NCBI RefSeq assembly: GCF_015686655.1
Contig: NZ_JADPMP010000008.1
Coordinates: 1-64,000 of the forward strand
Direction: 5' to 3'
Length of the DNA: 64,000 nt
Source: Pontibacter sp. FD36
Lineage (GTDB): Bacteria > Bacteroidota > Bacteroidia > Cytophagales > Hymenobacteraceae
Shown here one piece after another: positions 1-8,645 of the stretch (the stretch's first letter is position 1; each line of letters opens with the position of its first letter). The translations under genes and the position numbers were made by a program. The notes under the pieces were generated by a model that saw only the letters and a program-made list of their open reading frames with translations, did no database searches and was not told the origin of the DNA.

Positions 1-390
1 TGGGGCCTCTCCTTCAAGCCCAAGACCGACGACATGCGCGAGGCGCCCTCGCTGGTCATCATCGAGAAGCTGCTCGAGCGCGGTGCCAGGGTGAAGGCCT
101 ACGACCCGGTGGCCATGAAGGAGGCCAAGCACTCGCTCGGCGAGCGCATCGAGTACGGCAAGGACGAGTACGAGACCCTGATCGACGCCGACGCGCTCCT
201 GCTAGTGACCGAGTGGCCCGAGTTCCGCTCCCCGAACTTCGCCGTGGTGAGCAAGCTGATGAAGGAGAAGGTGGTCTTCGACGGCCGCAACATCTACGAC
301 TGCAAGGAGATGGAGGAGAAGGGCTTCACCTACTTCGGCATTGGCGTCAAGCAGGCCAAGGTGCAGCAGGAAACTAAAGCAACTGTATAA
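1..390 (+). CDS. ugd: UDP-glucose 6-dehydrogenase, C-terminal fragment (5' truncated by window edge)
   Basis: Oxidises UDP-glucose to UDP-glucuronate in the cytoplasm, supplying exopolysaccharide synthesis. The frame is open from base 1, so the gene starts outside the window and only about 129 C-terminal residues are visible. The opening [16 protein letters not shown] is the hallmark of the UDP-binding C-terminal domain of this family. The next gene makes UDP-xylose from UDP-glucuronate and begins 3 bases after this stop, so the two form a pathway pair and probably an operon. Codon use is odd: in the first 40 codons only one ends in A or T, whereas the last eight codons are A/T-ending. The family call is firm; which UDP-sugar dehydrogenase subtype it is cannot be told from the fragment. 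Confidence 0.93.
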   Translation, partial: WGLSFKPKTDDMREAPSLVIIEKLLERGARVKAYDPVAMKEAKHSLGERIEYGKDEYETLIDADALLLVTEWPEFRSPNFAVVSKLMKEKVVFDGRNIYDCKEMEEKGFTYFGIGVKQAKVQQETKATV

Positions 391-392
391 GT

Positions 393-1358
393 ATGGCCAG
401 AAAAAGAGTATTAGTAACGGGCGGAGCCGGTTTTCTGGGCTCCCACCTGTGCGACAGATTCATAGCCGAGGGCTACCATGTGATCGCAATGGACAACCTG
501 ATCACGGGTAACCTCGAGAACATAGAGCATCTTTTCAAGCTCGAGCAGTTTGAGTTCTACCACCACGACGTGTCCAAGTTCGTGCACGTGCCGGGCGAGC
601 TCGACTACATTCTGCACTTCGCTTCGCCGGCCAGTCCGATCGACTATTTGAAGATTCCGATCCAGACGCTGAAGGTGGGCTCGCTGGGCACGCACAACCT
701 GCTGGGCCTGGCCAAGGCCAAAGGCGCGCGCATGCTCATCGCCTCCACCTCGGAGGTGTACGGCGATCCGCTAGTGCACCCGCAGAGCGAGGATTACTGG
801 GGCAATGTGAACCCGGTGGGGCCGCGCGGCTGCTACGACGAGGCCAAGCGCTTCCAGGAGGCCATGACCATGGCCTACCACATGCACCACGGGCTGGAGA
901 CGCGCATTGTGCGCATTTTCAACACCTACGGTCCGCGCATGCGACTGGACGACGGCCGTGTATTGCCTGCTTTCCTGAGCCAGGCACTTCGCGGCGAGCC
1001 GCTGAGCATCTTCGGCGACGGCAGCCAGACGCGCTCCTTCTGCTACGTAGACGATTTGGTGGAAGGCATCTATCGCTTGCTGCTGAGCGACTACCCGTAC
1101 CCGGTGAACGTGGGCAACCCGTCCGAGATCACCATCAGGCAGTTTGCCGAGGAAATCTGCAAGCTGACGGGCGCGGAGCTCAACATCGAGTACCAGCCGC
1201 TGCCGACCGACGACCCGCAGAAGCGCCAGCCGGACATCTCAAAAGCCAAAGAGGTGCTGGGCTGGGAGCCGAAGGTAGACCGTGCCGAGGGGCTGCAAAA
1301 AACACTAGAGTACTTTAAGGAGAAAGTGAAATTGCCTGTCGAACGTGTAGTAGATTAG
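393..1358 (+). CDS. uxs: UDP-glucuronate decarboxylase (UDP-xylose synthase), SDR family
   Basis: Extended short-chain dehydrogenase of 321 residues that converts UDP-glucuronate to UDP-xylose with bound NAD. The Rossmann glycine motif [10 protein letters not shown] lies at about residues 9-18. The catalytic YxxxK appears as YDEAK (Tyr148, Lys152), preceded by STSEVYGDP, and a late [11 protein letters not shown] segment is typical of the UXS branch. It directly follows the UDP-glucose dehydrogenase gene, so substrate supply and use are linked; the product probably feeds surface polysaccharide. The body has the same GC-saturated third codon positions as its upstream neighbour, while the first and last dozen codons look like the rest of the window. 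A related NAD-dependent epimerase is the main alternative, but the motifs and context favour the decarboxylase. Confidence 0.9.
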   Translation: MARKRVLVTGGAGFLGSHLCDRFIAEGYHVIAMDNLITGNLENIEHLFKLEQFEFYHHDVSKFVHVPGELDYILHFASPASPIDYLKIPIQTLKVGSLGTHNLLGLAKAKGARMLIASTSEVYGDPLVHPQSEDYWGNVNPVGPRGCYDEAKRFQEAMTMAYHMHHGLETRIVRIFNTYGPRMRLDDGRVLPAFLSQALRGEPLSIFGDGSQTRSFCYVDDLVEGIYRLLLSDYPYPVNVGNPSEITIRQFAEEICKLTGAELNIEYQPLPTDDPQKRQPDISKAKEVLGWEPKVDRAEGLQKTLEYFKEKVKLPVERVVD

Positions 1359-1372
1359 GCGCTTTGCAAATA

Positions 1373-1420
1373 AACACAGAAGGGCCCTGACACTTTGTGA
1401 TGTCAGGGCCCTTCTGTGTT
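1373..1420. terminator. Bidirectional hairpin terminator between uxs and the TPR gene
   Basis: Near-perfect inverted repeat: arm AACACAGAAGGGCCCTGACA, an 8-base loop, and the matching arm ending CTTCTGTGTT. It lies between two convergent genes (stops at 1358 and 1438) and so can serve both strands. Confidence 0.85.
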
Positions 1421-1437
1421 TATATCCTTTGGTGAGC

Positions 1438-2682
1438 TTAAATCTTTTTGTGCGCCTTCATAAAGTCTTTCGCTTCCTTATTAGCCGCATGTTTTTTGTC
1501 GGTTGTTTCCAGCACAATCCCATAATAGTGCTTCGCTGTTTTTAGCTCGCGCTCCTGTTTGGCAATGCGGGCAAGGTTCAAGTATGAATTGACAAAATAA
1601 CCGGAATCACGCTCATTACTCATTTCAGCGTAAGTGATTGAGTTCTGGTAGTAAGCCTTCGCCTTTTGGAAATCACGATACTTATTCTGATTGATATAAG
1701 CCAGGATATAAGAGGCGTAACGTCCACTTACAGCTTCGTAGCCCGGCATGCGTCTGTCGAGCTTACTTAGAATGTCAAGGCATACCCGCTCTGCCATTGT
1801 AAAATGGCCCTGAACGAAGAGCGCCCGTGCATAAAAACGCTGGAAGTAAGCATTGTTCGGGTATTTTTCAACCAGCCCTTTTACCAAATCCAATGCAGCC
1901 TCCATGTTTCCTTCCTCATTGGCATATATCTTCATGAGGAAGAATTTAGCCTCTGTGCCGGTATAGAAACCGTTATTTGCCACATAGCGCAGCTGTTTTA
2001 TACCTAGTCGCTTGTCGCCACTCGGGAAAAAAGCCAGCACAGGACGAAGCATCTTGTAGTTTTCATGAATCCAGATGGAGTAGTAGTTGAAGAGTGCCTC
2101 TCCAAACAAAAACTCAGGACTCAAGCCGTTGCCGGCCTTGGCTTTCTCTAAATATTCCAGTGATCGTTTGCTGGCAATAGTGGCTTTGCGCCAGTTGCTG
2201 CGCTCAGAGTGCAGGCGACCGGCAAATCCATTGGCAGCCGATAGAAAAAAGGCTGCTTCATAGTCTTTGTTATTCTGGTCATAAAGTGTCTCCGCTTTCT
2301 GGATGGTAGAATCCATGTAAGCAAAGAACAGGTCGTCGTATTGCGTAGTCTGTATGTTGGTAGGCACGATCTTCCACCATTGGCTGAGGCCCATCAGGAA
2401 GTAAGGAAGGGGATGATGCGGGTAGCGGCGACGCAAAGACTTGAATTGCTTTTCGGCCAGTTCGTACTTGAAGTTATACATGTTGTCCACGGCGCCCTCC
2501 AGTTCGTACTGGATCTCTTTGTCCATGAGCAGCATGCCTTTGATGTTTCCAGCCGCAGGTATAACCTCTACCGATTGTATTGTAACTTCTCGTATAGCTG
2601 TGTCAGACTGCGCCTTAGAGCCTTGACCCAAAGCAAAGTGTGACAGGATGATACTGAGAGATGCAAGTACAATCTTCTTCAT
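1438..2682 (-). CDS. Exported tetratricopeptide-repeat protein of unknown function
   Basis: About 414 residues. The start chosen is the ATG at 2680-2682 (MKKIVLASLSIILSHFALG), because it opens a typical signal peptide; the frame stays open upstream to 2826, but that extension is hydrophobic and overlaps the next gene's promoter. After the signal, the chain shows helical repeats with TPR character (for example YPHHPLPYFLMGLSQWWKI, YPNNAYFQRFYARALFVQG and a C-terminal SYLNLARIAKQ segment). Such proteins are common in Bacteroidota periplasm, where they hold partners together, but no specific function can be read here. It stands alone, convergent with uxs and divergent from the peptidase gene. 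Confidence 0.75.
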   Translation of the reverse strand: MKKIVLASLSIILSHFALGQGSKAQSDTAIREVTIQSVEVIPAAGNIKGMLLMDKEIQYELEGAVDNMYNFKYELAEKQFKSLRRRYPHHPLPYFLMGLSQWWKIVPTNIQTTQYDDLFFAYMDSTIQKAETLYDQNNKDYEAAFFLSAANGFAGRLHSERSNWRKATIASKRSLEYLEKAKAGNGLSPEFLFGEALFNYYSIWIHENYKMLRPVLAFFPSGDKRLGIKQLRYVANNGFYTGTEAKFFLMKIYANEEGNMEAALDLVKGLVEKYPNNAYFQRFYARALFVQGHFTMAERVCLDILSKLDRRMPGYEAVSGRYASYILAYINQNKYRDFQKAKAYYQNSITYAEMSNERDSGYFVNSYLNLARIAKQERELKTAKHYYGIVLETTDKKHAANKEAKDFMKAHKKI

Positions 2683-2762
2683 AAGTAAAAAGGAAAATCC
2701 GGCGTATCGTGTTTGTAGCCTCCTTATCTGGTAAACAGGTAATAAAAGTACAACAATTATAT

Positions 2763-2770
2763 TAATTTTG
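2763..2770 (+). promoter_or_regulatory. -7 box (TAATTTTG) for the M42-like peptidase
   Basis: TAATTTTG matches the Bacteroidota TAnnTTTG -7 element. No good TTG -33 element is seen at the usual distance. Transcription would start near 2776, downstream of the ATG at 2773, which supports the later ATG at 2794 as the true start. Confidence 0.5.
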
Positions 2771-2793
2771 AATTGATACAAAAGAAATATTGC

Positions 2794-3708
2794 ATGAAAC
2801 TTCTGAAACAACTCTGCAGCATACACGCACCGTCCGGCAACGAGAAAAAACTAACCAATTTTTTGCTTAACTACATTGAAGGACATAAAGTTCAGTGGAA
2901 ACAGCAACCTGTAATACTTTATGGGGAGGGCTTTCAGGATTGTATTTTGTTAATATTTGGGAAGCCCCGGGCTGCCATTTTTGCCCATATAGACTCCATT
3001 GGCTTTACAGTGCGCTACGGAAAGCAGCTCGTAAAAATAGGCGGGCCTGACCTGGAAACCGGTTATACGCTGGTGGGGGAGGACTCGCAGGGTAAAATTG
3101 AGTGTACGCTGGAGTTTGACGAGGAAGAGCACGAGATCAGCTACAGCTATGAGCGGGAGATAGAACGTGGGACAGAGCTTGTGTTCAAATGCGATTTCCG
3201 GGAAACAGATGAAACAGTACAATCGTGCTATCTTGATAACAGACTTGGTGTATGGAGCGCTTTAAAAGTTGCTGAGACTTTGGAGAATGGCATCATTGCG
3301 TTCAGCAGTTGGGAGGAGCACGGCGGCGGTTCGGTAGCCTACCTTGCCAAGTATACTGCGGAGCGCTACGGTGTGCATCAGGCGCTGATTTCGGATATTA
3401 CCTGGGTAACGGAAGGCGTAAAGCCAGGCGAGGGCGTGGTGATCTCTATGCGTGACAGCCTAATACCTCGTCGATCCTATGTTGAGAAAATCATAGGTAT
3501 AGCCAAAGCATCTGGTATACCTTATCAGCTGGAAGTAGAAGGTTCAGGCGGCAGTGATGCCAAGGAGCTTCAGCATGGCCCATACCCCTGGGACTGGTGC
3601 TTTGTAGGCGCTCCCGAAGACAATGTGCATACGCCTAATGAAATTGTTCATAAGAAAGATATAGAGAGCATGGTTGCGCTGTATAAGGAGCTGATGGAGA
3701 AGTTGTAG
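2794..3708 (+). CDS. M42/M20-type zinc aminopeptidase-like protein
   Basis: A 304-residue cytosolic metallopeptidase-like protein. It opens with [17 protein letters not shown], the typical start of M42 and M20 aminopeptidases. Probable metal ligands and catalytic residues follow in order: His65-x-Asp67 in FAHIDSIGF, Asp148 in DNRLG, the Glu pair near residues 174-175 in SSWEEHGGG, an Asp in SDITWV, and a C-terminal His in EDNVHTPNE. The IGF segment after the first ligands fits M42 (glutamyl-aminopeptidase/endoglucanase M) better than M20. It is slightly shorter than usual M42 members (about 340-360 residues). The start at 2794 is preferred over 2773 because the -7 box ends at 2770. Substrate unknown. 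Confidence 0.8.
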   Translation: MKLLKQLCSIHAPSGNEKKLTNFLLNYIEGHKVQWKQQPVILYGEGFQDCILLIFGKPRAAIFAHIDSIGFTVRYGKQLVKIGGPDLETGYTLVGEDSQGKIECTLEFDEEEHEISYSYEREIERGTELVFKCDFRETDETVQSCYLDNRLGVWSALKVAETLENGIIAFSSWEEHGGGSVAYLAKYTAERYGVHQALISDITWVTEGVKPGEGVVISMRDSLIPRRSYVEKIIGIAKASGIPYQLEVEGSGGSDAKELQHGPYPWDWCFVGAPEDNVHTPNEIVHKKDIESMVALYKELMEKL

Positions 3709-3739
3709 AGGAAGTGTTAAACAGAGGATTAAAAATGAT

Positions 3740-4663
3740 ATGACCCTACAAAGAGGCGAACTTCAGGAAGACAAGTTAAAAGATATCAGTCAGGGCGGAA
3801 TCTATACAATTTGCTGCTTTGTGAGTGACTGTCCATGTGAGAGGAAAACATCCCCTTGCCCTCGCGGCTTTTTCTCTTTGTTTATTCAGGCAGTTAATGG
3901 TATTGAACTTGCAAAGCGTTACAATGCACCATACTATGTGGATTTCGGAAATCATAAATACCTCTATACTGATCCTACTAAAGCTGAGCAAAACTTCTGG
4001 AACTATTATTTTGAGAAAACCGGAGTTGAGTCTTATAATTTAAACAATGCAAAGTTTGTTAGGAATTCTTTATATGAAGTGTACCCATTCAGAATATGGA
4101 GCAGACGTCACTTCCTGAAAATGTACCACTCTGTAGTCAGCCAATTAAAATTTAGCGAGACCTTAGAGAAACATTTTGATGAGAAAAGGCTTTTGTACGA
4201 ATCGCATAAAATCCTTGGAGTACAGATAAGGCGTACTGATCATGGGCAAGAAGTTGAGCAAGTGGGACTAAACGTATTTCTAAAGCTAATTGATCGCAAG
4301 CTGAGTAAATTCGACTATTTGTTTGTAGCTACTGACGATAATAAAGTGATCGATCTTTTATCGCAGCGTTATGGAAGCAAATTGATTTACAATAAAGCTG
4401 TAAGATCGAGTAATGATGAAGCTGTGCATTCTAATCTTAAAATTACAAACAGGTATGAGCTAGGGCAGGAGGCACTTATTGACTGTTATTGCCTATCACT
4501 TTGTAAACATTCAATCCTTATTCAATCAAATATCTCTTATGCGGCATTGCTATTTAATCCAAAGCTGTCCTACACTTTATTGGAGAAAGCTGGGTTTATG
4601 CAGAGGCTAAAACGAAAGGTAAGGTTTTGGCTAGATGAAATTAGAATGAGGGTCAGTTTTTGA
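3740..4663 (+). CDS. Glycosyltransferase with fucosyltransferase-like (NodZ/FUT8-type) fold, putative
   Basis: 307 residues with no signal peptide. Central GVQIRRTDH resembles the HVRRTD GDP-fucose-binding motif of the alpha-1,6-fucosyltransferase/NodZ/O-fucosyltransferase superfamily. It is followed by FDYLFVATDDNKVID, like the family's IFLATDD strand, and by EALIDCYCLSLCKHSILIQSNIS, which sits where the conserved D...S..S acceptor/donor motif lies. The N-terminal part has RGFFSLFIQAVNGI and APYYVDFGN, reminiscent of related bacterial glycosyltransferases. The gene is markedly AT-rich compared with its neighbours and uses AGA and other rare-looking codons, suggesting later acquisition. Sugar and acceptor are unknown; a role in glycan decoration is inference. 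Confidence 0.6.
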   Translation: MTLQRGELQEDKLKDISQGGIYTICCFVSDCPCERKTSPCPRGFFSLFIQAVNGIELAKRYNAPYYVDFGNHKYLYTDPTKAEQNFWNYYFEKTGVESYNLNNAKFVRNSLYEVYPFRIWSRRHFLKMYHSVVSQLKFSETLEKHFDEKRLLYESHKILGVQIRRTDHGQEVEQVGLNVFLKLIDRKLSKFDYLFVATDDNKVIDLLSQRYGSKLIYNKAVRSSNDEAVHSNLKITNRYELGQEALIDCYCLSLCKHSILIQSNISYAALLFNPKLSYTLLEKAGFMQRLKRKVRFWLDEIRMRVSF

Positions 4664-4691
4664 AAGTATACTTGGTGATTACAAAATTGAG

Positions 4692-4720
4692 AAAGCCTCC
4701 TGCTAAAGGAGGCTTTTTTA
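4692..4720 (+). terminator. Rho-independent terminator after the glycosyltransferase gene
   Basis: AAAGCCTCC, loop TGCTAAA, GGAGGCTTTTTTA: a nine-pair stem followed by a T run, 28 bases after the stop codon. Confidence 0.85.
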
Positions 4721-4938
4721 TGCTTCAAAATTTAATAAACCATGGAAGGGGAGGTGCAAAAAAAGAGTGATAACTGAAATCAGTGCAAATGATTAAGCTA
4801 TAGGGCAATACTGGCTAGGTAGTGCATAAAGCTTTGAATGCAAATATTTGGAAAAGTCAAACGAATAGCCTTTCTTTAATAGCTCTATATAGCAATTTCA
4901 GAATCTCAACCCTTATTAACAAAACTAACTCTTATTGA

Positions 4939-7185
4939 ATGGAAACTATTCTCTACGCAATTCCTGGATTTGGTCTGGCGGCCCTCCTGTATACCTTTAT
5001 CAGGTCGGCTTGGGTAACGAAGCAAGCAGCGGGTAACGAACGCATGACGGAAATAGCCCGTCACATTGCCGACGGAGCCATGGCTTTTTTGAAAGCAGAG
5101 TACAAAGTGCTCTTCTACTTTGTGGTCATCGCCAGTATATTTCTCTTTTACCTGGGCTATACCGGTGAAAATTCCCACTGGACGATCGTCCTAGCCTTTA
5201 TCATGGGTGCTCTTTTTTCGGCCGTTGCAGGCTTTATTGGTATGCGCATTGCCACGAAGGCCAACGTGCGTACGGCAGAAGCTGCCCGTACCAGTTTGTC
5301 GCGCGCGCTGAGCGTGTCTTTTGCAGGTGGCTCGGTAATGGGTATGGGCGTGGCTGGTCTGGCGGTGCTGGGGCTAGGCTCACTTTTCATCGTGCTCTAC
5401 TACTTCTTTGTATACAGCGTAAACGGTAACGTGAATGGCCACGAGATGGAAGTGGCACTGGAAGTGCTTACTGGCTTCTCGCTGGGGGCTGAAAGTATCG
5501 CCCTTTTTGCCCGTGTAGGCGGTGGTATTTATACCAAAGCAGCCGACGTGGGCGCCGACCTTGTGGGTAAAGTAGAGGCAGGTATCCCGGAAGATGACCC
5601 ACGCAACCCGGCTACTATTGCCGATAACGTAGGCGATAACGTGGGTGACGTAGCAGGTATGGGCGCTGACCTTTTCGGTTCTTACGTGGCTACTATCCTG
5701 GCAACCATGGTACTAGGTCGTGAAGTGGTTTCACAGGACAACTTTGGTGGCATGGCCCCGATCATACTTCCGATGTTCATTGCTGGTCTGGGTATCGTCT
5801 TCTCCCTAATCGGTATGCTATTTATTCGTGTAAAAGAAGGTGGCAATGTGCAGGCTGCTCTTAACCTCGGCAACTGGATCTCGGTAGCGCTGACGGCGGT
5901 GGGTGCTTATTTCGCCATCCACTGGATGCTGCCTGAGAACATGAACCTGCGTAACTTCGAGTTTACTTCAAACGGTGTATTTATCGCCGTGATCGTGGGT
6001 CTTGTAGTTGGTACGCTTATGAGTATCATTACAGAGTACTACACGGCCATGGGCAAAAAGCCTGTTAATTCTATCGTACAGCAGTCTTCTACCGGGCACG
6101 CTACCAACATCATCGCTGGTCTGGCGGTAGGTATGCATTCCACGGTACTGCCTATCATTGTGCTGGCCGCGGGTATCGTACTGTCTTACGCCTCGGCTGG
6201 TCTTTATGGCGTAGCTATCGCTGCGGCGGGTATGATGGCGACAACAGCTATGCAGCTGGCCATTGACGCCTTCGGCCCTATTGCCGACAACGCCGGTGGT
6301 ATAGCCGAAATGAGCGAGTTGCCAAAAGAAGTGCGCGGCCGTACCGATATCCTGGATGCAGTGGGTAACACCACAGCTGCGACAGGCAAAGGCTTTGCGA
6401 TCGCTTCGGCAGCTCTCACCTCACTGGCCCTTTTCGCGGCATTCGTAGGTATAGCCGGTATCGAATCCATTGACCTTTACAAAGCCCCTGTACTGGCGGG
6501 CCTCTTTATTGGTGCCATGATCCCATTCATTTTCTCGGCATTGGCGATTGCGGCTGTTGGCCGTGCGGCTATGGCCATGGTGCATGAAGTGCGCCGTCAG
6601 TTCCGCGAGATCCCGGGCATTATGGAAGGTACTGGTCAGCCGGAGTACGAGAAGTGCGTAGCGATCTCTACCAAAGCCGCTATCCGTGAAATGATGCTGC
6701 CGGGTGCCATTGCCCTGATCGTGCCGGTTGTGGTGGGTTTTGGCTTCAGAGACGTATTCTCAGATACTCCTTCAGCTGAAATTCTGGGTGGCCTGTTGGC
6801 GGGTGTAACCGTGTCTGGCGTACTGATGGCGATGTTCCAGTCTAACGCCGGTGGCGCCTGGGACAATGCCAAGAAATCGTTTGAGAAAGGCGTGGAGATC
6901 AATGGCAAGATGGAGTACAAAGGCTCCGATGCCCATAAAGCCTCTGTGACCGGCGATACCGTAGGTGACCCTTTCAAGGATACATCTGGCCCGTCTATGA
7001 ACATCCTGATCAAGCTGATGTCGATCGTGTCATTGGTAATTGCACCTCACATTGCCACGGAACGTACCCCGGCTATACCTGAAGAGCCAAATCTGAACAT
7101 GCAGATACAGCAGGAGGCACCGTCTACCGGGCAAATCATCAACCCTGAAAATACAGTTGTTATTGCCGGTCTGACAGCCAGATAA
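4939..7185 (+). CDS. hppA: Membrane-bound ion-pumping pyrophosphatase, K+-dependent type
   Basis: Integral inner-membrane pump of 748 residues with about 16 transmembrane helices, hydrolysing pyrophosphate to drive H+ (or Na+) outward. The signature acidic segments are present: [25 protein letters not shown], shown here in two parts ([11 protein letters not shown] and [10 protein letters not shown]), followed by [17 protein letters not shown], which bind Mg-PPi. Near the C-terminus, [20 protein letters not shown] supplies the second substrate-binding cluster. The [10 protein letters not shown] motif carries Ala where K+-independent enzymes have Lys, placing it in the K+-dependent group. Whether H+, Na+ or both are moved cannot be settled by eye. 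The gene is monocistronic: a 275-base leader region precedes it and a terminator follows. Confidence 0.95.
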   Translation: METILYAIPGFGLAALLYTFIRSAWVTKQAAGNERMTEIARHIADGAMAFLKAEYKVLFYFVVIASIFLFYLGYTGENSHWTIVLAFIMGALFSAVAGFIGMRIATKANVRTAEAARTSLSRALSVSFAGGSVMGMGVAGLAVLGLGSLFIVLYYFFVYSVNGNVNGHEMEVALEVLTGFSLGAESIALFARVGGGIYTKAADVGADLVGKVEAGIPEDDPRNPATIADNVGDNVGDVAGMGADLFGSYVATILATMVLGREVVSQDNFGGMAPIILPMFIAGLGIVFSLIGMLFIRVKEGGNVQAALNLGNWISVALTAVGAYFAIHWMLPENMNLRNFEFTSNGVFIAVIVGLVVGTLMSIITEYYTAMGKKPVNSIVQQSSTGHATNIIAGLAVGMHSTVLPIIVLAAGIVLSYASAGLYGVAIAAAGMMATTAMQLAIDAFGPIADNAGGIAEMSELPKEVRGRTDILDAVGNTTAATGKGFAIASAALTSLALFAAFVGIAGIESIDLYKAPVLAGLFIGAMIPFIFSALAIAAVGRAAMAMVHEVRRQFREIPGIMEGTGQPEYEKCVAISTKAAIREMMLPGAIALIVPVVVGFGFRDVFSDTPSAEILGGLLAGVTVSGVLMAMFQSNAGGAWDNAKKSFEKGVEINGKMEYKGSDAHKASVTGDTVGDPFKDTSGPSMNILIKLMSIVSLVIAPHIATERTPAIPEEPNLNMQIQQEAPSTGQIINPENTVVIAGLTAR

Positions 7186-7208
7186 CCAACACAGCTCTGT
7201 TAAGTATA

Positions 7209-7242
7209 AATAAGCCCAACTATTCGGTTGGGCTTATTTTTT
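7209..7242 (+). terminator. hppA terminator, overlapping the hpt promoter
   Basis: AATAAGCCCAAC, loop TATTCG, GTTGGGCTTATTTTTT: a strong stem with a T run. The downstream arm contains the TTG that serves as -33 element for hpt. Confidence 0.88.
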
Positions 7243-7258
7243 ATTATCCTTACCTTTG
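7228..7258 (+). promoter_or_regulatory. hpt promoter, TTG-N20-TACCTTTG
   Basis: TTG at 7228-7230, a 20-base spacer, then TACCTTTG at 7251-7258, a full match to the Bacteroidota promoter. Predicted start is near 7264, giving a leader of about 20 bases to the ATG at 7284. Confidence 0.75.
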
Positions 7259-7283
7259 TTTACCAACAAGACCGATACGCTAT

Positions 7284-7826
7284 ATGGATCCCCGTACAAT
7301 CACGATTCACGATTGTGACTTCAGTACCTACATGTACGAAGAAGAAATCATTGCACGCATAGTGATGCTGGCAGAGCAAATTGAGCAGGACTATGCTGGT
7401 AAAAACCCACTTTTTCTGGCAGTACTGAACGGGTCGTTCATGTTTACAGCTGATCTGATGAAGCGCATCAACATACCCTGCGAAATATCTTTCATTCGCA
7501 TGTCATCTTATCAGGATATGCATAGCACTGGCCAGGTGAAGGAAGTTCTGGGGTTGACTGAGCAAATTGAAGGGCGTGATGTACTGATCATCGAGGATAT
7601 CGTGGACACAGGACACACCGTGAATGCGCTGCTGCAACAACTTCGTGAGAAGAATCCTGCTTCGCTCGAGATCATAACACTACTGATGAAGCCTGAATGC
7701 CTGCAGCACCAGCTGGATGTGAAGTACGTGGCCAAGTCTATCCCAAATGACTTTGTAGTTGGCTATGGGCTCGACTATAATGGATTGGGTCGCAACCTGC
7801 GCGATATTTACAAAATCGTATCTTAG
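7284..7826 (+). CDS. hpt: Hypoxanthine phosphoribosyltransferase
   Basis: Purine salvage enzyme of 180 residues that joins PRPP with hypoxanthine (and usually guanine) in the cytosol. The PRPP-binding loop reads VLIIEDIVDTGHT at about residues 98-110, with the paired acidic residues typical of type I phosphoribosyltransferases. The N-terminal LAVLNGSFMFTADL matches the HPRT family, and the C-terminal FVVGYGLDYNGLGRNL is the purine-binding hood with the conserved Asp. It has its own promoter and is followed 115 bases later by adk, so two nucleotide-metabolism genes are adjacent. Length and motifs are normal. Confidence 0.95.
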   Translation: MDPRTITIHDCDFSTYMYEEEIIARIVMLAEQIEQDYAGKNPLFLAVLNGSFMFTADLMKRINIPCEISFIRMSSYQDMHSTGQVKEVLGLTEQIEGRDVLIIEDIVDTGHTVNALLQQLREKNPASLEIITLLMKPECLQHQLDVKYVAKSIPNDFVVGYGLDYNGLGRNLRDIYKIVS

Positions 7827-7886
7827 GGAGTCAGGCGTGCCCGAAGCAGAAAGGGCCGGCTCAGATTAGGCGCAACTCAAAAATTA

Positions 7887-7919
7887 TTGAACAATACATC
7901 GATTTTATACTTAAATTTG
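7887..7919 (+). promoter_or_regulatory. Probable adk promoter
   Basis: TAAATTTG at 7912-7919 matches the -7 element. A TTG lies at 7887-7889, with a 22-base spacer, slightly longer than the usual 19-21. The start codon follows at 7942. Confidence 0.55.
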
Positions 7920-7941
7920 TTTTTTATCATAAATCAAAGAT

Positions 7942-8532
7942 ATGCTCAACATCGTTTTGTTTGGCCCTCCTGGTGCTGGTAAAGGTACGCAAAGCCAAAA
8001 GCTGATAGATAAATATAACCTGATCCACCTTTCTACTGGTGATTTGCTCCGTTCTGAAATTGCCGCTGGTACTGAACTGGGCATGAAGGCCAAGTCGTTG
8101 ATGGACAACGGTATACTGGTTCCAGACGAAGTGGTGATCGGCATGATCGAGAACAAAGTGAAAGAGCACAGCCAGGCAGGCGGTTTTATCTTTGACGGTT
8201 TCCCGCGTACTGTGCCTCAGGCGCAGGGGCTGGATAAGCTTCTAATGGACCATGGCACCGAAATTTCGTGCATGATCGCATTGAAAGTAGACGATGAAGA
8301 ATTAACCAAGCGTCTGTTGCTGCGCGGTGAAACTTCTGGTCGTCCGGACGATCAGAACGAAGAGCTGATCCGCAAGCGCATACAGGAATACAACACCAAA
8401 ACCACGCCGGTAGCAGACTACTATGCAGGTCAGAACAAGTACTGCGCAGTAGATGGCATTGGTGAAATTGAGGAAATCTTCGCAGATCTTTGCGAGCAGA
8501 TCGACTCGCTGAAAGAGAAGCAGCAGAAGTAA
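7942..8532 (+). CDS. adk: Adenylate kinase
   Basis: Catalyses ATP + AMP = 2 ADP in the cytosol. The P-loop GPPGAGKGT lies at about residues 7-15, and the NMP-binding STGDLLRSE and FDGFPRTVPQA motifs follow. At 196 residues this is the short-lid form: after LLLRGETSGRPDD the chain goes directly into RIQEYNTKTTPVADYY, without the long zinc-type LID insertion. The segment downstream to obgE contains a long hairpin (8568-8616) rather than a simple terminator. Adjacent hpt, adk and obgE on one strand suggest a nucleotide/GTPase housekeeping cluster. Confidence 0.96.
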   Translation: MLNIVLFGPPGAGKGTQSQKLIDKYNLIHLSTGDLLRSEIAAGTELGMKAKSLMDNGILVPDEVVIGMIENKVKEHSQAGGFIFDGFPRTVPQAQGLDKLLMDHGTEISCMIALKVDDEELTKRLLLRGETSGRPDDQNEELIRKRIQEYNTKTTPVADYYAGQNKYCAVDGIGEIEEIFADLCEQIDSLKEKQQK

Positions 8533-8567
8533 CAGCCCAAAGCGGCTTTCTTTAAACTTCATACAGA

Positions 8568-8616
8568 AAGGTATAAGCAAACCGGAACTTTGATGCTCCG
8601 GACTTGCTTATACCTT
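8568..8616. repeat. Long near-perfect hairpin between adk and obgE, built from GGTATAAGC inverted copies
   Basis: Left arm AAGGTATAAGCAAACCGGA pairs with right arm TCCGGACTTGCTTATACCTT, with one unpaired or mismatched base, around a loop of about ten bases. No T run follows, so it is not a standard intrinsic terminator. It ends 29 bases before the proposed obgE start and would lie in the obgE leader if transcription reads through. The arms contain the window's recurrent GGTATA word in inverted orientation. Confidence 0.7.
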
Positions 8617-8645
8617 ATAATTTATACCTATTAGCATTACCTACA

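Noticed and set aside
2683..2826. Longer start for the TPR gene (462 codons)
   Set aside because: Extension overlaps the peptidase promoter and start, and the signal peptide begins at 2682.
4664..4938. Searched for a tRNA or small RNA in the gap before hppA
   Set aside because: No cloverleaf or CCA end seen; only the terminator at 4692-4720 and AT-rich DNA.
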